The notes beneath the pieces were generated by a model. The model was not told the DNA's origin and made no database searches. It saw nothing but the letters and a program-made list of their open reading frames with translations. This document shows, one piece after another, positions 17,190-25,691 of a DNA stretch of 64,000 nt (position 1 is its first letter; the number at the start of each line of letters is the position of its first letter). Position numbers and translations under genes: made by a program. This DNA comes from Candidatus Fimivivens faecavium. GTDB taxonomy: Bacteria > Bacillota > Clostridia > Oscillospirales > Ruminococcaceae. The DNA lies in NCBI GenBank assembly GCA_018716105.1, contig DVKH01000034.1, forward strand, positions 1-64,000. The letters are read 5' to 3'.

Positions 17190-17615
17190 TCAGTCGACTA
17201 CCTCTACGCCCATGCTGCGGGCGGTGCCGGCGACCATTGAAATCGCGGCGTCCAGATCCGCGGCGTTGAGATCGGGCATCTTGGTCTGGGCGATCTTCGC
17301 GACCTGCTCGCGCGTGATCTTGCCGACCTTCGTCTTATTCGGGACGCCCGAACCCTTGTCCAGGCCGATCGCCTTCTTGATCAGGACCGCGGCTGGCGGG
17401 GTCTTGGTGATAAAGGTGAAGGAACGGTCGGCGTAAACGGTGATCACAACCGGAATCACCATGCCGACGTCGTTCTTGGTGCGCTCGTTGAATTCCTTCG
17501 TGAACGCCATGATGTTGACGCCGTGCTGGCCGAGAGCCGGCCCGACAGGCGGGGCCGGAGTCGCCTTTCCGGCGGGTATCTGAAGCTTGATAAAGCCTAC
17601 TACCTTCTGAGCCAT
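17190..17615 (-). CDS. rplK: 50S ribosomal protein L11
   Basis: A 141-aa protein of exact typical length. It contains [20 protein letters not shown] and [17 protein letters not shown], the L11 N-terminal domain that binds thiostrepton and contacts EF-G, and the C-terminal rRNA-binding domain ending with [10 protein letters not shown]. It has a good GGAGG ribosome binding site and lies between nusG and rplA in the standard order. Confidence 0.98.
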   Translation of the reverse strand: MAQKVVGFIKLQIPAGKATPAPPVGPALGQHGVNIMAFTKEFNERTKNDVGMVIPVVITVYADRSFTFITKTPPAAVLIKKAIGLDKGSGVPNKTKVGKITREQVAKIAQTKMPDLNAADLDAAISMVAGTARSMGVEVVD

Positions 17616-17742
17616 TGTAAGATTGCACCTCCAAAATTAGTGGTTCCTTTGCGGAATCTGATTGAAAAGATTCCTCCCACAGGCGAAAACGGCCGCCTTC
17701 GCGGGACGTCTTCAGCCCTTTACATAAGACCGGATTCCCCGC

Positions 17743-18264
17743 CTATCCAAGCGGGGCGACCTGGGGAAGGGAAAGTTCCACCGGAACGTCCTTTCCCATC
17801 ATCGAAACGGTGACGCGGACCTGTCCTTTGTCCGTGTCGATGCTGTCCACCCGGCCGATGAAGCCGGAGAGATAGCCGTCGATGATGTTGACCGAATCCC
17901 CGACGGCGAAGTTGACGACGATCTCGTTCTTCTCAACCCCGAGCCGCTGGACCTCCTCATCGGTGAGGGGGACCGGTTTGGAACCCGGGCCGACAAAGCC
18001 GGTGACGCCGCGGATGTTCCGGACGACGTACCAGGATTCGTCGTTCATGATCATCTTGACCAGGACGTAGCCCGGGAAGACTTTCCGCTCGACTTCCTTC
18101 TTTTTGTTGTCCTTGAATTCGGTCACCATTTCGGTCGGCACGCTGACCTCGGTGATCAGGTCGTGGAGCTTGCGGTTCTCCACTGCGTTTTCAATGCTGC
18201 CTGCGACCTTGTTCTCATATCCCGAGTAGGTATGGACAACATACCATTTGGCAGTTTCTGACAT
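17743..18264 (-). CDS. nusG: Transcription termination/antitermination protein NusG
   Basis: A 173-aa protein. The NGN domain starts KWYVVHTYSGYENKVAGSIE and includes VFPGYVLVKMIMNDESWYVV and RGVTGFVGPGSKPVPLTDEE. The KOW domain contains GDSVNIIDGYLSGFIGRVDS. It binds RNA polymerase and links it to the ribosome or Rho. The gene starts 13 bp after secE. Confidence 0.98.
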   Translation of the reverse strand: MSETAKWYVVHTYSGYENKVAGSIENAVENRKLHDLITEVSVPTEMVTEFKDNKKKEVERKVFPGYVLVKMIMNDESWYVVRNIRGVTGFVGPGSKPVPLTDEEVQRLGVEKNEIVVNFAVGDSVNIIDGYLSGFIGRVDSIDTDKGQVRVTVSMMGKDVPVELSLPQVAPLG

Positions 18265-18277
18265 AGCGTTTCCTCAC

Positions 18278-18508
18278 TCACGAACCGAGCAGCAATGAAA
18301 CCACTGCCGCCAGAGCCGCGTCGAAAACCCCCACAACCACCGCAGCCACCAGCACGAAGCCGATTACGACAGCCGTGTTGTTGACGACCTGCTTTTTGCC
18401 TGGCCAGACGATTTTCTTGATCTCGCTTTTCTGGTCGCGGACGAATTTGGAAACCCGGGAAGGAATGGCGGAAACGCCGGACTTTTCGTCCTTGGGCTTG
18501 TTTGCCAA
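18278..18508 (-). CDS. secE: Preprotein translocase subunit SecE
   Basis: A 76-aa single-spanning protein. A basic N-terminal region is followed by the conserved amphipathic segment SEIKKIVWPGKKQV and one membrane helix (VIGFVLVAAVVVGVFDAA). It clamps SecY in the translocon. The N-terminus is short, as usual in Firmicutes. It lies between rpmG and nusG. Confidence 0.96.
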   Translation of the reverse strand: MANKPKDEKSGVSAIPSRVSKFVRDQKSEIKKIVWPGKKQVVNNTAVVIGFVLVAAVVVGVFDAALAAVVSLLLGS

Positions 18509-18526
18509 TGAAATCCCGTCCTTTCC

Positions 18527-18676
18527 TTATTTGGTTTCCTTGTGAAGGGTGTGTTTCCGGCAGAACCTGCAATACTTGTTCATTTCAAGTCTGTCGGGAT
18601 CATTTTTCTTGTTCTTCATGGTATTGTAGTTGCGCTGCTTGCACTCCGAGCAAGCCAAAGTGATCTTTACCCGCAT
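18527..18676 (-). CDS. rpmG: 50S ribosomal protein L33 (zinc-binding form)
   Basis: A 49-aa protein, [19 protein letters not shown] at its start and [14 protein letters not shown] at its end. Two C-x-x-C pairs (CSEC and CRFC) make this the zinc-containing C+ paralogue; many Firmicutes also keep a C- form elsewhere. AGGAGGTG lies upstream of the ATG at 18676. It heads the secE-nusG operon, without the tRNA-Trp often found between rpmG and secE. Confidence 0.96.
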   Translation of the reverse strand: MRVKITLACSECKQRNYNTMKNKKNDPDRLEMNKYCRFCRKHTLHKETK

Positions 18677-18782
18677 ATCGGCACCTCCTGTTAAACGGAC
18701 TTTTTCTGCCTCCCTCAGACAATAAGGGATTTTGAGCCCTCATATTTGGGCACAAAAAATAAACCCTTTTTGAGGTATGACA

Positions 18783-18811
18783 ATGTTACCACAGTTTTAC
18801 GCCGCAGTCAA
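18783..18811 (-). promoter_or_regulatory. Promoter of the rpmG-secE-nusG-rplKA operon
   Basis: Minus-strand TTGACT (18806-18811), a 17-nt spacer and TAACAT (18783-18788), about 105 bp before the rpmG start codon. Confidence 0.65.
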
Positions 18812-18958
18812 GCGGTTTTTTGGGGGACAGGCTGCCCGCCCCTGAGCCGCCGCCCGCCGCGCGAAACCGGTCTGGCGCGGGAGCCGTTGTTCCTTTAGTA
18901 TGAGTGGGCGGAGCGGGCCGTAATCAGCGCGCGCCGCGAATCTGAAACCGATCGTTCA

Positions 18959-18987
18959 TTGAACTGATACTATTTCTATGATACAAT
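18959..18987 (+). promoter_or_regulatory. Promoter of the ddl-murI operon
   Basis: TTGAAC (18959-18964), 17-nt spacer, TACAAT (18982-18987), about 80 bp upstream of the ddl ATG. The rest of the 18812-18958 interval holds GC-rich sequence without a gene. Confidence 0.65.
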
Positions 18988-19065
18988 ACAGTATACTTTA
19001 TGGTACAAAAATCCGGTTTCGCCCGGTTTCCCGGGGAGGCTGTTTCAACTGAGGTGACCTTTGTC

Positions 19066-20142
19066 ATGAAAAAACAAACGGTTCTCGTCCTGTTTGGCGG
19101 AATTTCAAATGAATACGACGTGTCCCTTCGAAGCGCGGTTTCGATCATTGAAAATCTAGACCGCGGGCGGTTTGAGGCGGTCCCGGTCGGCATCACCCGC
19201 ACCGGGCGCTGGCTCAAATTCGACGGCCCGGCTGAGCTGATCGCAAAGGACCGCTGGCAGGAGGGGGCGGTGCGGTGCATCCTCTCGCCCGACCGGCACA
19301 CGGGCGGCCTTCTGGTCGGGGAGCCGGACGGCGCGGTGACGGTCCTGCCGGTCGACGTGATTTTCCCCGCCGTCCACGGCCAGAACTGCGAGGACGGCGC
19401 CCTGCAGGGGCTGATGGAGCTTTCGGGCATCCCCTATGTCGGAAGCCCGGTGACCGCCTCCGCGGTGTGTTTTGACAAGGAATTTACGCACATTATTGCC
19501 GAGCGGCACGGCATCCCAATGGCGAGATGGCTTTCCGCCGTACGCGGGGAGGACCCAGCCGCGGTTTCAAAGCGCATCGAGGAATCGTTCGGCTACCCGG
19601 TTTTTGTGAAACCCGCGAATTCCGGCTCGTCGGTCGGCGTTTCGAGAGCGAAGGGGCCCGAGGAACTCCCGGCGGCGCTGGAAAGGGCGCTCCGGGAGGA
19701 CTGGAAGGCGCTGGTCGAAGAAGAGATCGCCGGGCGCGAGGTGGAGTGCGCCGTAACCGGCAACCTTGCAACCCGCGCGCCGACCGTCGGCGAGATCGCC
19801 TGCGGCGAAGGGTTTTACGACTACGATTCCAAGTATATCAGCGACGGCGCGGCGAAGCTCTATATCCCGGCGCGGATCTCCGGGGCGCAGACGGATGAGA
19901 TCCGCTCCCTCGCGCAGAAGGTCTACCGCGCGCTCGGATGCCGCGGTTATTCGAGGGTCGATTTCTTCGCCCTCGCGGACGGACGGGTGCTCCTTAACGA
20001 GATCAACACCCTTCCGGGCTTCACCTCGATCAGCATGTACCCGAAAATGATGATGTCGTCGGGAATCAGCTATCCGGAGCTTCTCTCGGAGCTGATCGAC
20101 CTCGCCATCGAAGCGAAAAAGGAGGGCAGCGCTCATGGATAA
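19066..20142 (+). CDS. ddl: D-alanine--D-alanine ligase
   Basis: A 358-aa ATP-grasp ligase making the D-Ala-D-Ala dipeptide for peptidoglycan. It begins MKKQTVLVLFGGISNEYDVS, the nucleotide-grasp N-domain. PAVHGQNCEDGALQGLMELS and GIPYVGSPVTASAVCFDKEF follow, then VKPANSGSSVGVS, and the metal-binding end LLNEINTLPGFTSISMYPKM. The frame is open further upstream, but GAGGTG about 9 nt before the ATG at 19066 sets the start. SVGVS is as in D-Ala-D-Ala ligases, and the omega-loop region reads YDYDSKY with Tyr, so this is not a D-Ala-D-Lac ligase. It overlaps murI by 8 nt. Confidence 0.96.
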   Translation: MKKQTVLVLFGGISNEYDVSLRSAVSIIENLDRGRFEAVPVGITRTGRWLKFDGPAELIAKDRWQEGAVRCILSPDRHTGGLLVGEPDGAVTVLPVDVIFPAVHGQNCEDGALQGLMELSGIPYVGSPVTASAVCFDKEFTHIIAERHGIPMARWLSAVRGEDPAAVSKRIEESFGYPVFVKPANSGSSVGVSRAKGPEELPAALERALREDWKALVEEEIAGREVECAVTGNLATRAPTVGEIACGEGFYDYDSKYISDGAAKLYIPARISGAQTDEIRSLAQKVYRALGCRGYSRVDFFALADGRVLLNEINTLPGFTSISMYPKMMMSSGISYPELLSELIDLAIEAKKEGSAHG

Positions 20143-20944
20143 CCGCCCGATTGGAGTGTTCGATTCCGGCGTGGGAGGGCTGACGGCGGTCAAGGAGCTA
20201 CGGCGGCTCCTGCCGGCGGAAACCATCGTCTACTTCGGGGACACCGGAAGGGTGCCCTATGGGAACCGCGGCCGGGACACTATTATTAAATATGCCAGGC
20301 AGATCATCCGCTTCCTGCTCCAGAAGGACGTGAAGATGATTGTGGCGGCCTGCGGCACCGTTTCCTCAACCCTGCCGGAAGAGGTGATCCGTGACCTCCC
20401 GGTCGATTACACCGGGGTGGTGGGCCCGGCCTGCCGCGCGGCGGCAGAGCGGAGCCGGTCCGGGAAGATCGCGGTGATCGGGACGACGGCGACCATCAAA
20501 AGCGGGGCCTATCAGGCCGAGCTGGCGCGGCTTCTGCCCGGGGCCAGGGTCACGGCGAAGGACTGCCCGCTGCTCGCCCCGCTGGTTGAAAACGGGCAGA
20601 TCGAGCGGGATAACCCGATCACGCGGATGGCGGCGGAGATGTATCTCAAACCGATCCGGGACGTGGACACCCTCATTCTCGGCTGCACCCACTACCCGGT
20701 GATCTACGACCTGATCGCCGACGTGGCGGGCGAAGGGGTCGAATTGGTGAACTCCGGACTGGAGGTCGCCAAATTTGTCAAAGCTCATCTTACGGAGCGG
20801 GAGCTCCTGAGCGATGGGAAAAACGGGGGCGGATGCTCCTATTATGTGACCGACGCGGTCGAGAATTTCTGGAACACCGCACAACGGTATATGAAAATCA
20901 GTGTGGCGGGGGATGTTTCCTATGTCGATCCGGAGACGCTTTAA
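20135..20944 (+). CDS. murI: Glutamate racemase
   Basis: A 269-aa enzyme producing D-glutamate for peptidoglycan. Motifs are GVFDSGVGGLTAVKEL (about 7-22), GDTGRVPYGNRG, the first catalytic Cys in AACGTVSSTLP (about residue 74) and the second in LGCTHYPV (about residue 188). The first Cys is followed by Gly-Thr rather than the Asn-Thr of well-studied racemases (ACNT). Length is normal. The start overlaps the ddl stop by 8 nt, so the two wall-precursor genes are coupled. Confidence 0.94.
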   Translation: MDNRPIGVFDSGVGGLTAVKELRRLLPAETIVYFGDTGRVPYGNRGRDTIIKYARQIIRFLLQKDVKMIVAACGTVSSTLPEEVIRDLPVDYTGVVGPACRAAAERSRSGKIAVIGTTATIKSGAYQAELARLLPGARVTAKDCPLLAPLVENGQIERDNPITRMAAEMYLKPIRDVDTLILGCTHYPVIYDLIADVAGEGVELVNSGLEVAKFVKAHLTERELLSDGKNGGGCSYYVTDAVENFWNTAQRYMKISVAGDVSYVDPETL

Positions 20945-21029
20945 AAGCATCCGCGCCGGGGGCAAAAAACCGCCGGCCGGCCTGCCGGCGCGGGTCAGGC
21001 CGGCGCCAAGAGGATGTGAAACCGAAAAG

Positions 21030-21476
21030 ATGAAAAAAGACGTTTTGATCTCGATCCGCGGCGTTCAGCTTGTGGACGGGGAAAAAGAATGCATCGAACT
21101 GCTGACCACGGGGCGATACTATAAAAAAAACGGGAGCTACTACCTCTCCTACCTCGAGACCGAGGCCACGGGGATGGAAGGCATCCGCACAACCCTTCAC
21201 ATCGAGGACTCCAAGCGTGTGACGATGCTCCGGTCCGGGCGGGCGAAAAGCCAGCTGATCATCGAAAAGGGCTGCCGCCATCAGTGCCACTATGACACCG
21301 GCTACGGCTCGATTATGGTGGGGGTGCTCGGGGACCGGATCGACTCGAGGCTGTCCGACGAGGGCGGCGTGCTCGACTTTTCCTATTCGCTGGACATCAA
21401 TACGGCGCTCGCGAGCGAAAACCGCGTGACCATCACAGTGCGGGACGCCGCCCCGCCGCCCGCGCCGGTGCAGTAG
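21030..21476 (+). CDS. DUF1934 family beta-barrel protein
   Basis: A 148-aa protein. It starts MKKDVLISIRGVQLVDGEKE and contains YYLSYLETEATGMEG, VTMLRSGRAKSQLIIEKG and YGSIMVGVLG, the layout of DUF1934 proteins (lipocalin-like beta barrels) usually encoded next to argS or murI in Firmicutes. The molecular function is unknown. The open frame extends upstream to 20901, but the 3' end of murI covers that part and the internal ATG at 21030 begins the conserved domain. Confidence 0.85.
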   Translation: MKKDVLISIRGVQLVDGEKECIELLTTGRYYKKNGSYYLSYLETEATGMEGIRTTLHIEDSKRVTMLRSGRAKSQLIIEKGCRHQCHYDTGYGSIMVGVLGDRIDSRLSDEGGVLDFSYSLDINTALASENRVTITVRDAAPPPAPVQ

Positions 21477-21557
21477 AAAAAGACAGGACGTTCGGCTTGC
21501 CGCGGGGAAAAACGGGCGGCAAACCGTCAATGACAATGAAGAAGGAGCAGAAACCAG

Positions 21558-23252
21558 ATGAGAAATCCGATCCGGGAAGCGAAAGAAGAACTCTCTTCGC
21601 TGATTTTGGCGGCGATCCGCGCCGCGGCCGCCGATGGCGCGCTGCCCGAGGGGGAAGCGCCCCAGTTCACCGTTGAGATTCCAAACGACCCTGCGCACGG
21701 CGATTTTGCCGCGAACGCCGCGATGGTTTCGGCGAGGGCGTTTCACAAGCCGCCGCGCCAGATCGCCGAGGCGATCGTCGCGCATCTTTCCCTGGAGGGG
21801 ACCCACTTTGAGCGGGCGGAAATCGCAGGGCCGGGTTTCCTCAACTTTTTCGCGTCCGGCCGCTGGTTCGCCGGCGCGGTCGCGGACGCGCTCACCGAGC
21901 GGGAGGAGTACGGCCGGACAGGCTTTGGCGGCGGGAAAAAGGTGATGGTCGAGTTCGTCTCGGCCAACCCGACCGGCCCGATGCACATGGGCAACGCCCG
22001 GGGCGGCGCGATCGGCGACGGGCTCGCGGCGGCGCTCGACGCGGCGGGCTACGAGGTGACGCGGGAGTTCTATATCAACGACGCGGGGAACCAGATCGAA
22101 AAATTCGGCGTCTCGCTCGAGGCGCGCTACTTACAGCATTTCAAAGGCGAGGACGCGGTCCCGTTCCCGGAGGACGGTTACCACGGCGCGGACATCACCG
22201 AGCGGAGCGAGGAGTACATCGCGCTCCACGGCGGCGCGCTTCTGGAAGCCGATCCCGCAGAGCGGCGCCGCGCGCTGGTCGAATACGCGCTGCCGAAGAA
22301 CGTGGAAAAACTCAGGAGCGACCTCGAAAAATACCGGATCACGTTCGACTGCTGGTTCCCGGAATCGAGCCTGCACGAATCGGGCGCGGTGAGGGAAGCG
22401 ATCGAGACGCTCCAAAGCCGCGGGATGACCTATGAAAAGGACGGGGCCGTCTGGTACAGGGCGACTGAGTTCGGCGGTGAAAAGGACGAAGTCCTGGTGC
22501 GGGCAAACGGCTTCCCGACCTACTTTGCGGCGGATATTGCCTATCACTACAACAAGCTCGTGACCCGCGGATACGACCTTGCGATCGACGTCTGGGGGGC
22601 CGACCACCACGGGCATGTGGCGCGGCTCAAAGGGGCGATGGAGGCGATCGGCGTCGGCGGGGACAAGCTCGACGTGGTGCTGATGCAGCTGGTGCGGCTG
22701 ATGAAGGACGGCGAGCCGTTCAAGATGAGCAAGCGGACCGGCAGGGCCGTCACCCTCGGCGATCTGCTCGAGGATATCCCAATCGACGCGGCGCGGTTCT
22801 TCTTTAATATGCGGGAGCCGTCGTCCACCCTTGATTTCGACCTTGACCTCGCGGTCGAAGAGTCGAACCAGAACCCGGTCTACTATGTCCAGTACGCGCA
22901 CGCGAGGATCTCGTCGATCTTCAAAAACTTCGCGGCCGAGGGGATCCGCAGGCGGGAGGTTTCCGAAGCGGAGCTATGCCTGCTGGCCGACCCGGCCGAG
23001 CGGGAGCTGATCCGGCAGATCGCGCTCCTGCCCGAGGAGATCATCGCGGCGGCGAAGAACTATGACCCGGCGCGGCTGACCCATTATGTAGTCGAGCTCG
23101 CGACCCGGTTCCACCGCTTCTACACGGCCTGCCGGTGCAAGGTCGAGGACGAGCGCCTGATGCAGGCGCGGCTCGCGCTCTGCGAAGCGGCGCAGATCGT
23201 CCTTCGCAACGTGCTCTCGATGCTGAAGATCACCGCGCCGGAAACGATGTAA
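21558..23252 (+). CDS. argS: Arginine--tRNA ligase
   Basis: A 564-aa class I synthetase charging tRNA-Arg. The N-terminal Add-1 domain ends near residue 110. VEFVSANPTGPMHMGNARGG holds the HIGH-type motif (HMGN), and the KMSKS-type loop is FKMSKRTGRAVTL near residue 390. The anticodon-binding DALR domain contains VQYAHARISSIF and RFHRFYTACRC. AAGGAG precedes the ATG. It is 81 bp downstream of the DUF1934 gene and followed by a strong terminator. A tRNA-Arg gene lies 1.8 kb away. Confidence 0.97.
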   Translation: MRNPIREAKEELSSLILAAIRAAAADGALPEGEAPQFTVEIPNDPAHGDFAANAAMVSARAFHKPPRQIAEAIVAHLSLEGTHFERAEIAGPGFLNFFASGRWFAGAVADALTEREEYGRTGFGGGKKVMVEFVSANPTGPMHMGNARGGAIGDGLAAALDAAGYEVTREFYINDAGNQIEKFGVSLEARYLQHFKGEDAVPFPEDGYHGADITERSEEYIALHGGALLEADPAERRRALVEYALPKNVEKLRSDLEKYRITFDCWFPESSLHESGAVREAIETLQSRGMTYEKDGAVWYRATEFGGEKDEVLVRANGFPTYFAADIAYHYNKLVTRGYDLAIDVWGADHHGHVARLKGAMEAIGVGGDKLDVVLMQLVRLMKDGEPFKMSKRTGRAVTLGDLLEDIPIDAARFFFNMREPSSTLDFDLDLAVEESNQNPVYYVQYAHARISSIFKNFAAEGIRRREVSEAELCLLADPAERELIRQIALLPEEIIAAAKNYDPARLTHYVVELATRFHRFYTACRCKVEDERLMQARLALCEAAQIVLRNVLSMLKITAPETM

Positions 23253-23408
23253 CTTTATAGGATGAGGATGACGCGGAGCGCAGGCTCCGCGTCCAGCGGC
23301 CGGCCGAACGGCATCGGCCGCTTCCGTCTTCGGGAGGGCAGTGAGTTTTTAGAGCCGAAGGCGGAGAAAACGAACATCAGGAGGGGACAGGGTCCCATAT
23401 GAAAAAGC

Positions 23409-23435
23409 CCCGGCGCGGCGAGGAGCCGCGCCGGG
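23409..23435 (+). terminator. Bidirectional terminator after argS
   Basis: Perfect 11-bp stem CCCGGCGCGGC/GCCGCGCCGGG, loop 5 nt, followed by ACTTTTTC on the plus strand and GGCTTTTTC on the minus strand. It separates argS from the convergent Ntn-hydrolase gene. The 23253-23408 stretch holds only GC-rich inverted repeats. Confidence 0.85.
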
Positions 23436-23523
23436 ACTTTTTCAGGGGGTGACAACAAGCAGAGCGGCAAGCGCCGCAAACGCTTTGTCAAGAGGGGGCG
23501 GAGCCCCCATGTCGCCCCTCCTC

Positions 23524-24228
23524 TCAAAGCTGTGGAAACTCGTATTTTTTGATCTGCGAAAAATCATTATTCTGAACATAATAAACGGCGTGTTCCGTCA
23601 ATGAGTAAACGAAAGAAACCCTGGTGGCCCATATTCCCTCCTGCCGGACGGCCCGAAGCACAGAAAACGCATCGGTGACAGTAAAATGCTTCCCGAATGC
23701 GTTCAGCAGCTGGGCGGTCCTTTCATATCGGTCATCTCCCGGCACAAGAAAGGGCATTGTGCTTTCGGGGGCAAGGACAGAGTAATTGGTAATCAGCGAG
23801 TAACGTCCATCATCTTTCCGCCATCCAATGCCCGGTTCGATGATCAGGGCGCGGCCCCGGCGGTCGGACAGCATGGCCTGCATGGTAGCATCCGGGGCAT
23901 AGACAATCTTTCTTTCCTTCACAATTTCCAACACATCATCGAAATTGATCTTTGCCTGAATAAACTGTTCCGTCAGGTCTGCAATCGTCATGCAGCCTTT
24001 GGAATCCTGATAGGCCCCCTCTGGGTTTCCGTGAACATACAACAAGGTTCCCACATTTCCGTTGCGGTTTACGCCATGATAGGAATGACGCACCCCATCG
24101 GGCCGCAGGATGCCGATAAAGAAACGGTCTTTTTCTGTTATGATTTTGTGATCCCATACGGCAAGGTCAATCTCAAAATTGAAGCCGGTGATGGTATCGT
24201 CACCTCGGTAGACAAATCGAGTACACAT
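23524..24228 (-). CDS. Ntn-hydrolase of the choloylglycine hydrolase/linear amide hydrolase (C59) type
   Basis: A 234-aa protein starting MCTRFVYRGDDTITGFNFE. Removal of Met would expose Cys2 as the N-terminal nucleophile, as in bile salt hydrolase and penicillin V acylase. Other C59-like elements are NGNVGTLLYVHGNPEG, a YSLITNYSVLAPES segment with the conserved Asn, and an Arg near the C-terminus. It is shorter than typical bile salt hydrolases (about 320 aa), so the substrate is unclear. An upstream in-frame start at 24294 exists, but AGGAAAGGA precedes the ATG at 24228 and only that start gives Met-Cys. It is codon- and base-wise AT-richer than neighbours, suggesting acquisition. Confidence 0.75.
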   Translation of the reverse strand: MCTRFVYRGDDTITGFNFEIDLAVWDHKIITEKDRFFIGILRPDGVRHSYHGVNRNGNVGTLLYVHGNPEGAYQDSKGCMTIADLTEQFIQAKINFDDVLEIVKERKIVYAPDATMQAMLSDRRGRALIIEPGIGWRKDDGRYSLITNYSVLAPESTMPFLVPGDDRYERTAQLLNAFGKHFTVTDAFSVLRAVRQEGIWATRVSFVYSLTEHAVYYVQNNDFSQIKKYEFPQL

Positions 24229-24365
24229 GGTCTTTTCCTTTCCTGCGATGTATTTGTTGTTTTTATCGTACTGCCGATACGAACGCTTTTCCATCCACCG
24301 GACAATACCGAATCAATCTGTATACAACACAAAAGCAGGGGCTGCATTTTGCAGCCCCTGCCGGT

Positions 24366-24629
24366 TCATTTCTGATAAATGATTTTCCGAATGGCTGATA
24401 TGGACAGGAAATATTTTTCCGCTAACGCCTCTATAGAGGCTCCGTTCTGAAACTCTTCTACGATTTGGCGGTTCCGCTGCTGCAATTCCTGCCGGTAGCC
24501 CGAAGCTTCTCCCCATCGTTTTTGCTGCGCCTGATCGGCGGGAACATAAAGATAGCCCCCTTGGATATAGCTTTGCAGCTCCTTGACCAGCGCATCGGGA
24601 AGAAGATCTTTTGCATTGATATATTTCAT
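24366..24629 (-). CDS. Small HTH protein, CD3324-like (Mor-like regulator)
   Basis: An 87-aa protein, MKYINAKDLLPDALVKELQS at its start, then a YIQGGYLYVP strand and a C-terminal HTH (ASIEALAEKYFLSISAIRKI). This is the layout of CD3324-type proteins common in Clostridia, distant relatives of the Mor/Mga-type HTH. AAGGAGG lies 8 nt before the ATG at 24629, and longer upstream frames lack such a site. A perfect 11-bp inverted repeat lies at 24697-24735, just upstream, and could be an operator. Confidence 0.75.
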   Translation of the reverse strand: MKYINAKDLLPDALVKELQSYIQGGYLYVPADQAQQKRWGEASGYRQELQQRNRQIVEEFQNGASIEALAEKYFLSISAIRKIIYQK

Positions 24630-24696
24630 GCAGGCTTCCTCCTTGAAATGATCGTCAAGCAGCAAAGCCAGCATTTTGATTATGCGACGATTCTTA

Positions 24697-24735
24697 CTCC
24701 ATGCAAACGTCGCAATCCACTGGCTTTGCATGGAG
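24697..24735. repeat. Inverted repeat upstream of the CD3324-like gene
   Basis: CTCCATGCAAA at 24697-24707 and TTTGCATGGAG at 24725-24735 are perfect complements separated by 17 nt. The position, about 70-105 bp before the start codon, fits an operator or an RNA hairpin. Confidence 0.55.
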
Positions 24736-24819
24736 CCGCACTTCGTTTAGTTTTGTCATTCGAAATCACTTCTTTCTGTTTCAAAGCATTTTTAGCATGC
24801 CACGCAACTTGGCTTTATT

Positions 24820-24894
24820 TTAAAAAATCCCCCGCATAAAGTGACATTGCATTACAGTAGCAGGTATTGATACTTCACCAACTATGGCGCTCAT
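24820..24894 (-). CDS. Possible 24-codon small ORF
   Basis: A minus-strand ATG at 24894 is preceded by AGGAGG at 6 nt spacing and by TATAAT about 20 bp further up. It encodes MSAIVGEVSIPATVMQCHFM and a few more residues before TAA. It could be a real leader peptide or small protein of the CD3324-like unit, or an accidental frame. There is no family evidence. Elsewhere between 24630 and 25010 nothing else is seen. Confidence 0.3.
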   Translation of the reverse strand: MSAIVGEVSIPATVMQCHFMRGIF

Positions 24895-25010
24895 ACACCG
24901 CCTCCTGACTATATGTTGTATATTATACCGGGCTTTTTCTGAAAATCCTATCCTTTTCGAAACATAGCGGACTTAAACTCAATTCGACTATTTATCTTTA
25001 ATTATAAGAA

Positions 25011-25052
25011 ATAATCCGAACCCGTCTCCTATCGGAAACAAGTTCGGATTAT
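25011..25052 (-). terminator. Terminator downstream of tRNA-Arg
   Basis: Perfect 11-bp inverted repeat ATAATCCGAAC/GTTCGGATTAT, starting 7 bp after the tRNA 3' end on the minus strand and followed by TTCTTATAATT. Confidence 0.75.
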
Positions 25053-25059
25053 ATTGGTT

Positions 25060-25136
25060 TGGCGCGCGTGAAGGGACTCGAACCCCTGACCTACTGGTTC
25101 GTAGCCAGTCACTCTATCCAACTGAGCTACACGCGC
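25060..25136 (-). tRNA. tRNA-Arg (anticodon ACG)
   Basis: A 77-nt cloverleaf on the minus strand. The acceptor stem GCGCGTG/CACGCGC is complete, the D-arm reads GCTCAGTTGGATAGAGT, the anticodon stem ACTGG/CCAGT encloses loop CTACGAA (anticodon ACG), and the T-arm reads AGGGGTTCGAACCCCT. GCCA ends the gene, so CCA is encoded. The ACG wobble base would be deaminated to inosine by TadA. Confidence 0.97.
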
Positions 25137-25265
25137 ATGAAAACCGCACCATAAAAACCGGCCCTGGCCGGAGGCGCTTATTTATATTAGCATGTCCGGG
25201 GCGCGAAGTCAAGCATCCGGCTGTTTTTCCGCCCCATTTTTCGAGCGCTGCGCCGGCGGTCAGGG

Positions 25266-25640
25266 TTGCCTTCGAATCTGCTCTATCCGCTCGCGGTATT
25301 CCGCCTGGCCGACGATCCCGGCGTTGAGCGGGCCCTTGAGCCCGAGCATTCGGCGCGCCCGCTCGCCGCGGCCCCCGCCGGGGCCCGCGAGGCGGAGCCG
25401 CCCGCTTTCGCCGTAGAGCGAGCGCTCATCCCCGCTGGACGCCGGAGAGGGTTCCAAAAGCCGGGCGTTTTCCTCCCGGGCCGCTTCTTAACGATCCAAA
25501 ATTAAAACATATCCAAACCCAGCGAGCGCCAAAACCGGCAGGATAAAACCGGGGAGCGGGGAGAGGGCGGCAAGCAAAACCGCGGCGGCGATCGCCGCCG
25601 CCGGAGATTTCCGTCTGGAATTCCTCTCTTCCGGCCTTTG
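25266..25640 (-). pseudogene. Possible broken gene: membrane segment plus SHOCT-like tail split by a stop
   Basis: One minus-strand frame gives two hydrophobic stretches (AIAAAVLLAALSPLPG and FILPVLALAGFGYVLILD), then TAA at about 25490, and continues in the same frame as EAAREENARLLEPSPAS, ending RMLGLKGPLNAGIVGQAEY plus RERIEQIRRQP. The last part resembles a SHOCT domain ('LKxLLxAGIITEEEFxxKK'), which typically ends small membrane proteins. No good start codon is visible upstream. It may be a decayed gene. Apart from this, 25137-25691 holds nothing recognised. Confidence 0.35.
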
Positions 25641-25691
25641 GCAGTGAACAGCAGCCCGGCTTTGTTTCTATGCCGGGCCGGACGCGGCCGG

